In this document: positions 62,152-64,000 of the stretch, in pieces
Layout of the letters: every line of letters starts with the position of its first letter
Position numbering within the stretch: position 1 is the stretch's first letter
Assembly: GCA_003138355.1 (NCBI GenBank)
Contig: PLFX01000042.1
Span: forward strand, 38,351-102,350
DNA length: 64,000 nucleotides
Direction: 5' to 3'
From: Solirubrobacterales bacterium
GTDB lineage: Bacteria > Actinomycetota > Thermoleophilia > Solirubrobacterales > Solirubrobacteraceae
Notes under the pieces: generated by a model
The model's input: the letters and a program-made list of their open reading frames with translations, nothing else
Databases searched by the model: none
What the model was told of the DNA's origin: nothing
Position numbers and translations under genes: made by a program

Positions 62152-62520
62152 TCAGGGCTCCCGCTTGAAGCGCTCGCCGGACGCGCGCCCAGTCATTGTG
62201 TCGATGAAGTGGTGCCACTTAGTCGGCGCAATGCCAGGCTCGACCTCGTGGTAGGTCGGGGCGCCACCATGCGGCGTCGGCAGCGTGTCGAATGCTGCCT
62301 CGTCGACCCCGAGATCGACGCCATGCTCGTGCAGCGCAGCGATCTGATCGGCGGCGACGAACCGTTGTCCTCCTGCCGTGCTGACGACGATCCCATGGAA
62401 GATGTCTTCCGCCGGCGCGGCCACGACATGGTCGACCGTTCCGACGAGCTCGCTACCCGACGCGTAGACGGGCACATCGCGTTCGAGCACCTGGTAGGCG
62501 ACAGGCCAGCCTTCGTCCAT
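62152..62520 (-). CDS. PRC-barrel-like domain protein
   Basis: 122 aa. Strand pattern of a PRC barrel: VPVYASGSELVGTVDHVVAA (15-34), DIFHGIVVSTAGGQRFVAAD and a helix IAALHEHGVDLGVDEAAF, followed by a tail with TPHGGAPTYHEVEPGIAPTK. PRC barrels bind RNA or proteins; no specific role can be given. Convergent with the oxidoreductase gene (34-bp gap). Confidence 0.7.
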   Translation of the reverse strand: MDEGWPVAYQVLERDVPVYASGSELVGTVDHVVAAPAEDIFHGIVVSTAGGQRFVAADQIAALHEHGVDLGVDEAAFDTLPTPHGGAPTYHEVEPGIAPTKWHHFIDTMTGRASGERFKREP

Positions 62521-62592
62521 GGGTGGAGCTTAGCCAAGCACGCGAGCCAGGCCTTCGCTCCCGGGCGGATATGGACCACGACAACCTAACGA

Positions 62593-63288
62593 TCACCCAT
62601 ATTGGCTCTTGCCAGCCTCGGGCCGAAGGCTGGAGGCTTCCCCCTCTCCTTCGCTATCGGTTGGCTCGGGTGGATCAGAGCGGGTGGGGCCTGGTATGCG
62701 ACGGTCGTCGATGAGCGATGTGAGGGAGGCAATGATGCCCGTGCCCCTACCGTCGACGAGTTCCCATGCCCGTGCGATCCCGATGATCAGCGATAAGACC
62801 AAGACGTCGCTGATTAGGCCCAGTGGGCCCGTGCGAGGATGAAGGAGGAGATCGATGCCCGCACCGAGCTCGACAGCGAAGACCACAAGCAGCCATGCGG
62901 TCAGCGCCAAGTGCCGCCAGCGCCAGCGTCCTGTCGAAGGGCTGGCAAGAAGGGATCGCGTCGCGGCGGCGCTAAAGAAGACGCCGATCACACCGACCAC
63001 CACCGCCGGATAGCCCACATGGGTTCCCGGCACGAGGCTGAACAGCGACACGGCCAGGGCATTGCCAAACGCTAGGAGCGCAGCGGAAGCCCGAACCTGT
63101 TGAAGGACGTCTGGGACGGAGTTTTGGGCGCGGCGCTCGGCAACCGTCATGACGACGAACAAGAGGCCCGTGAGCGCAGCAGCCGAGGTCGCGATTGCCG
63201 CGAACAGAACCCTGTAGGCCCCAGTCAGCACAACGCCGCACGGTAGCCGAAAAGCTGGCCTGGCTCGCCGGGCAAAAGCGCTCAACAC
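62593..63288 (-). CDS. Multi-pass membrane protein of unknown function
   Basis: 231 aa from 63288, though a GTG about 20 codons in (before LTGAYRVLFAAIATS) may be the true start. About five membrane helices: ALTGLLFVVMTVA, ALLAFGNALAVSLFSLVPG, AVVVGVIGVFFSAAA, LALTAWLLVVFAVEL and LISDVLVLSLIIGIARAWEL. The tail is polar and acidic (DPPEPTDSEGEGEASS). No family recognised. Confidence 0.65.
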   Translation of the reverse strand: MLSAFARRARPAFRLPCGVVLTGAYRVLFAAIATSAAALTGLLFVVMTVAERRAQNSVPDVLQQVRASAALLAFGNALAVSLFSLVPGTHVGYPAVVVGVIGVFFSAAATRSLLASPSTGRWRWRHLALTAWLLVVFAVELGAGIDLLLHPRTGPLGLISDVLVLSLIIGIARAWELVDGRGTGIIASLTSLIDDRRIPGPTRSDPPEPTDSEGEGEASSLRPEAGKSQYG

Positions 63289-63352
63289 CTCGGGTCGTCC
63301 GGCAAGCCGATCTGCCGCAGGCTCGGCGCTCGCGCTGTCCTGAAAAGGTTAG

Positions 63353-63423
63353 AGGCGACGGCCGGAATCGAACCGGCGTAGACGGCTTTGCAGGCCGCTG
63401 CGTAGCCACTCCGCCACGTCGCC
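63353..63423 (-). tRNA. tRNA-Cys (GCA)
   Basis: 71 nt with discriminator T. Acceptor GGCGACG/CGTCGCC, anticodon stem GCGGC/GCCGT with loop CTGCAAA (anticodon GCA), T-arm around TTCGATT. CCA not encoded. Confidence 0.95.
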
Positions 63424-63491
63424 TGGTGAGGAGACGAAGCGTAGCGGTGGCGTGCTCGGCGGGACTGGCCGTTGCTAGGCTTGCGAGCCCA

Positions 63492-63564
63492 GGGCGATTA
63501 GCTCAGCTGGGAGAGCGCCGTCTCGACAAGGCGGAGGTCACTGGTTCGAGCCCAGTATCGCCCA
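63492..63564 (+). tRNA. tRNA-Val (GAC), unusual C33
   Basis: 73 nt. Acceptor GGGCGAT/ATCGCCC plus A73, D-arm GCTC/GAGC, T-arm ACTGG/CCAGT, variable loop AGGTC. The anticodon arm is CCGTC/GGCGG with loop TCGACAA, giving anticodon GAC but C instead of the near-universal U at position 33. The 3' 16 nt are duplicated at 52393-52408. Confidence 0.9.
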
Positions 63565-63657
63565 TTCCGGCCGTTTTGGCCCTGGGCAGAACCCTGCAAA
63601 CGCGCGGAAAATCCAGTGTTTGCACGGGCTTTGCGCTAGCGCGCCGGCGTACCAGAT

Positions 63658-63712
63658 GTGCCAGAGATGCCGCAAGCGCTCACCGCGTGCATACCCCGGT
63701 GCATACCTCGAG
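63658..63712 (+). repeat. Copy B of the 55-bp dispersed repeat, downstream of tRNA-Val
   Basis: 48/55 identical to 14572-14626, beginning GTGCCAGAGATGCC and ending GTGCATACCCCGGTGCATAC then CTCGAG. It lies 93 bp beyond the tRNA-Val 3' end and 84 bp before an IS1182-type left end. Confidence 0.85.
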
Positions 63713-63795
63713 ATCACGCGCGCGAGGAGCGCGCGACGGCGCCTCACCCCGACGAAAGCACAGGCTCAGCCTGGGTCGGACGTTCGCCTTTGGGC

Positions 63796-64000
63796 GAGGC
63801 TGTCGGGTTTACGGGGGCTCCGTCTGGCGGGTTTAAGAGACTTTCGGGATGGGCCAGAATTTCTTGTCGTGTGATCGCGGGCAGGTGTTGTTGATGTCGC
63901 CGTCGCTGGCGGATTGGGTGGAGGACGACCATCTCGTCTGGACAGTGCTCGGGGCGGTGGAGCGGATGGATCTGACGAGCTTCTACGGCGCGTATCGCGC
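63796..64000 (+). mobile_element. IS1182-type insertion sequence, left end (cut by window)
   Basis: Begins GAGGCTGTCGGGTTTACGGG, followed by GGCGGGTTTAAGAGACTTTC and the transposase ATG. Leader and N-terminus match the truncated copy at 54243-54444. The right end lies outside the window. Confidence 0.8.
63849..64000 (+). CDS. IS1182-family transposase, N-terminal fragment
   Basis: First 50 codons: MGQNFLSCDRGQVLLMSPSL, ADWVEDDHLVWTVLGAVERM, DLTSFYGAYR. This is the conserved N-terminal DUF772-type region of IS1182-family DDE transposases. The catalytic domain is beyond the window edge, so intactness cannot be judged. Confidence 0.88.
   Translation, partial: MGQNFLSCDRGQVLLMSPSLADWVEDDHLVWTVLGAVERMDLTSFYGAYR

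Noticed and set aside
63538-63747. 69-codon minus-strand ORF ending WAILGSNQ
   Set aside because: It reads through tRNA-Val and the 55-bp repeat backwards; the end is the familiar artefact of translating tRNA.

Overview
This is high-GC chromosomal DNA, very probably from an actinobacterium (Actinomycetota). The order thrS-infC-rpmI-rplT-trmH-pheS-pheT-argC-argJ-argB-argD, the GatCAB amidotransferase, an AAC(2')-I homologue, an actinobacterial-type GT39 transferase and the many ATGA gene overlaps fit the Thermoleophilia/Solirubrobacterales best. That placement is an inference from gene content, not a computed phylogeny.

Layout. 0-12.5 kb: the start of an acetolactate synthase gene (window edge), an SMP-30-like lactonase, two small membrane proteins, a tight minus-strand operon (membrane protein-gatC-gatA-gatB), then a crotonase coupled to a DHA2-type MFS exporter, an NlpC/P60 hydrolase, a lipoprotein, and folD overlapping a pcrA/uvrD helicase. 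12.6-20.7 kb: a queuosine-salvage (Qng1/DUF2419) gene, and a cysteine-related neighbourhood (cysE, MFS, a 3'-truncated lysE, cysK, an LCP ligase, an Rrf2 regulator without cysteines), then an HDOD-LuxR regulator. 20.8-29.2 kb: gltX divergent from nfo, a metallo-beta-lactamase-like protein, dnaE and a secreted protein. 29.2-43.7 kb: the arginine/translation block, argG, an ABM-domain protein, then argD-argB-argJ-argC-pheT-pheS-trmH with every junction overlapping, a strong intrinsic terminator, rplT-rpmI, a DUF1003-like protein, infC with a long repetitive tail, and thrS. 43.7-50.7 kb: yqgE, a DsbA-like protein, an ammonium transporter, an aac(2')-I homologue translationally coupled to an L,D-transpeptidase, a GNAT-like protein and an HtrA-like protease.

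50.7-55.5 kb is an accessory patch: a MarR-PEBP module, a 16-bp copy of a tRNA-Val 3' end, an unknown gene, an exonuclease-BRCT gene whose start has been replaced by the beginning of an IS1182-type transposase, and small orphans next to tRNA-Gly. 55.6-63.3 kb returns to ordinary chromosomal genes (GT39 transferase, SHOCT protein, GlcD-like flavoprotein, M48 protease, Gfo/Idh/MocA oxidoreductase, PRC-barrel protein, membrane protein). The right edge carries tRNA-Cys, tRNA-Val, a copy of a 55-bp dispersed repeat also found at 14.6 kb, and the left end of a second IS1182-type element.

No CRISPR array, rRNA gene, prophage block or known defence island is visible. The most unusual signals are the chimeric exonuclease, the tRNA-Val/GTGCATACCCC scars, the aac(2')-L,D-transpeptidase coupling, the queuosine salvage gene, and two genes (DsbA-like, NlpC/P60) whose conserved or signal-like N-termini lack any ATG/GTG/TTG start.
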